From assembly GCA_900548635.1 (NCBI GenBank), contig URLP01000095.1, positions 1 to 7,097 on the forward strand: DNA of 7,097 nt, given 5' to 3'. Shown here one piece after another: positions 5,649 to 7,097 of the stretch (position 1 is its first letter; every line of letters starts with the position of its first letter). The stretch is from an uncultured Megasphaera sp. (GTDB taxonomy: Bacteria; Bacillota; Negativicutes; Veillonellales; Megasphaeraceae). The position numbers were made by a program, and so were the translations under genes. The notes beneath the pieces were generated by a model, which was not told the DNA's origin, made no database searches, and worked only from the letters and a program-made list of their open reading frames with translations.

Positions 5649-7097
5649 ATGACTTTTGGCAGAAAATACTGGCTGGGCCTGGCCCTTTGCCTGGCTCTGC
5701 AGGGGGCGGGCCAAGTCAGCGCCGATCTCGTCGTCTTACACACCAACGATGTCCACTGTGGCGTGGAGAATCAGCTGGGCTATGCCCAGCTAGCCCAGTA
5801 TAAAAAGGACCTGATGAAGAATCCTGACGATACGGTGCAGCTCGTCGATGCAGGCGATGCCATCCAGGGCGAACCCCTGGGAAGTCTGACCCGGGGGCAG
5901 GCCGTCATCGACATCATGAATGTCGCCGGCTATGATTTCGCCATTCCCGGCAATCATGAATTCGACTATGGCGTAGCACGCCTGCTGGAACTGGCACCGC
6001 AGCTGAAAGGCGGCTATTACAGCTGTAACCTGGTAGATCTGCGGACGGGGAAGACCGTTTTTCCTCCCTATAAGATGGTGGCCTATGACGGCGGGAAAAA
6101 GGCGGCCTTCATCGGCGTGACGACGCCGCAGACCCTGATTTCTTCGACGCCCCGTTACTTCCAGGACGATAAGGGACAGTTCATCTACGGATTTTCAGAA
6201 GATGCGACAGGACAGAAACTCTATGAACAAGTCCAAAAGGCCATCGACCAGGCTTGGGACGAAGGGGCCAGGACCATTATCCTGGTCGCTCACCTGGGCC
6301 AGAATGGGTCCCTTCCCGTCTGGACCAGTGAGGCCTTGGCGGCGCATACACAGAAAGTGGCAGCCATCATCGACGGTCATTCCCATGAAAAGTACGAACG
6401 CCTGGTCAGGAATCGCCAAGGTCAGCCCGTCCTCATCGCACAGACGGGGACGAAGTTCCAGTCTGTCGGCAAATTGGTCATCGATGACTACGGCCACGTG
6501 CGGGGCGAATTAGTGACCCAGCTGGACGGGGCCGATGCGGCGACCGAAGCCGTCGTACAGCGCGAAATGGCTGTCGTCCGGGAACAACTCCAGCAGCCGG
6601 TTGCCACGCTGCCTGTGGATTTCGTGACCGATATCGAGGGGCAGCGGCGCATCCGGAACGGGGAAACGAACTTGGCCGATTTAGCAGTCGATGCCATCCG
6701 GTACCGGCTGCATACGGATGTGGCGCTCCTGAACGGCGGTTCCTTCCGGGCCCCGCTATCAGCCGGCATTGTGACCTATGAATCGTTATACCGGGTCTTT
6801 CCCTTTTCCAATCAGCTCGTCGTCTGCAGCGTAACGGGCCAGCAGCTCCTCGATGCCCTGGAAATGGGGGCTTCGCGGTATCCTCAGGAATACGGCGGCT
6901 TCCTGCAGGTCTCGGGCCTGACGTACCGCATCGATCCGGCGATTCCCAGTTCCGTCGTCCTCGACGATAAGGGCCGTTTCGTCAAAGTGGCCGGCCCGCG
7001 GCGGGTCAAAGACGTCCAGGTCAACGGCAAGGCCATCGAGGCCGATGAAGACTACCGCGTCGGCGGTACGGCCTACGTCCTGCAAAACGGCGGCGAC
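5649..7097 (+). CDS. 5'-nucleotidase / UshA-type periplasmic metallophosphoesterase (3' end outside the window)
   Basis: An open frame of 483 codons to the right edge without a stop, so the C-terminus is missing (relatives are usually about 500-550 residues). AAGGAGG (5635-5641) lies seven bases before the ATG. A signal peptide covers residues 1-25 (VSA-D). The calcineurin-like metallophosphoesterase domain (26 to about 290) has DVH (D34, H36), DAGD (D70), GNHEFD (N102, H103), VAHLG (H215) and DGHSH (H244, H246), the full di-metal ligand set. The C-terminal nucleotide-binding domain (about 315 on) shows NLADLAVDAI, NGGSFR (362-367), ITYESLYRVFPFSNQL-like residues and the YGGFLQVSG loop (415-423). 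Family members hydrolyse nucleoside 5'-phosphates, UDP-sugars or 2',3'-cyclic nucleotides in the periplasm; which of these applies cannot be decided here. It sits 24 bases after the TPM gene with no terminator between, so it is likely the fourth cistron of the operon. Confidence 0.95.
   Translation, partial: MTFGRKYWLGLALCLALQGAGQVSADLVVLHTNDVHCGVENQLGYAQLAQYKKDLMKNPDDTVQLVDAGDAIQGEPLGSLTRGQAVIDIMNVAGYDFAIPGNHEFDYGVARLLELAPQLKGGYYSCNLVDLRTGKTVFPPYKMVAYDGGKKAAFIGVTTPQTLISSTPRYFQDDKGQFIYGFSEDATGQKLYEQVQKAIDQAWDEGARTIILVAHLGQNGSLPVWTSEALAAHTQKVAAIIDGHSHEKYERLVRNRQGQPVLIAQTGTKFQSVGKLVIDDYGHVRGELVTQLDGADAATEAVVQREMAVVREQLQQPVATLPVDFVTDIEGQRRIRNGETNLADLAVDAIRYRLHTDVALLNGGSFRAPLSAGIVTYESLYRVFPFSNQLVVCSVTGQQLLDALEMGASRYPQEYGGFLQVSGLTYRIDPAIPSSVVLDDKGRFVKVAGPRRVKDVQVNGKAIEADEDYRVGGTAYVLQNGGD

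Noticed and set aside
3291..5714. An 807-codon open frame on the minus strand covering the 3' part of the SPFH gene, the zinc-ribbon gene, the TPM gene and the nucleotidase start
   Set aside because: The + strand genes in the same span have clear domains, ribosome binding sites and conserved motifs. The antisense frame crosses several gene boundaries, shows no recognisable domain, and is explained by GC-biased third positions that rarely create antisense stops.

Overview
The window is protein-dense and moderately GC-rich (visibly above 50%, with G/C preferred at third codon positions). Every complete gene downstream of position 900 has a strong AAGGAGG-type or related ribosome binding site. 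Several products have Sec signal peptides, and the periplasmic-type enzymes suggest a diderm cell. Together with the protein flavour, this suggests a Firmicutes lineage with an outer membrane (Negativicutes, something like Megasphaera). That placement is inference from style, not from a marker gene.

Layout, all genes on the + strand. (1) Positions 1-39 form an imperfect hairpin at the left edge. It is followed by a secreted right-handed beta-helix protein (43-849) whose codon usage differs from its neighbours. (2) The gap 850-985 holds a strong Shine-Dalgarno with only a 14-codon frame behind it, then a good sigma-70-type promoter. (3) A secreted M48 zinc metalloprotease (986-2077) has its own promoter and a near-ideal intrinsic terminator (2135-2168), so it looks monocistronic. 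(4) A tightly spaced four-gene run starts at 2235, with gaps of 21, 12 and 24 bases: an SPFH/flotillin-like protein with four C-terminal zinc ribbons, a double zinc-ribbon protein with a C-terminal membrane anchor, a TPM-domain membrane protein, and a 5'-nucleotidase/UshA-type metallophosphoesterase that runs off the right edge at 7097 without a stop.

The most interesting unit is 2235-5624. Its three proteins have the same architectures as Bacillus subtilis YdjI (SPFH plus zinc ribbon, COG4260), YdjG (zinc ribbon plus membrane segment) and YdjH (TPM-like), which in that organism sit in a sigma-W-controlled membrane-stress operon with a PspA homologue. No PspA is visible here, and a periplasmic nucleotidase sits in the downstream slot instead. 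A reasonable reading is a membrane-surface scaffold: the SPFH protein oligomerises on the inner face of the membrane, docked by the zinc-ribbon and TPM membrane proteins. The nucleotidase is either a functional partner or a passenger. The architecture is known; this combination in a diderm Firmicute is what deserves a second look. I saw no tRNA, rRNA, CRISPR array or complete mobile element.
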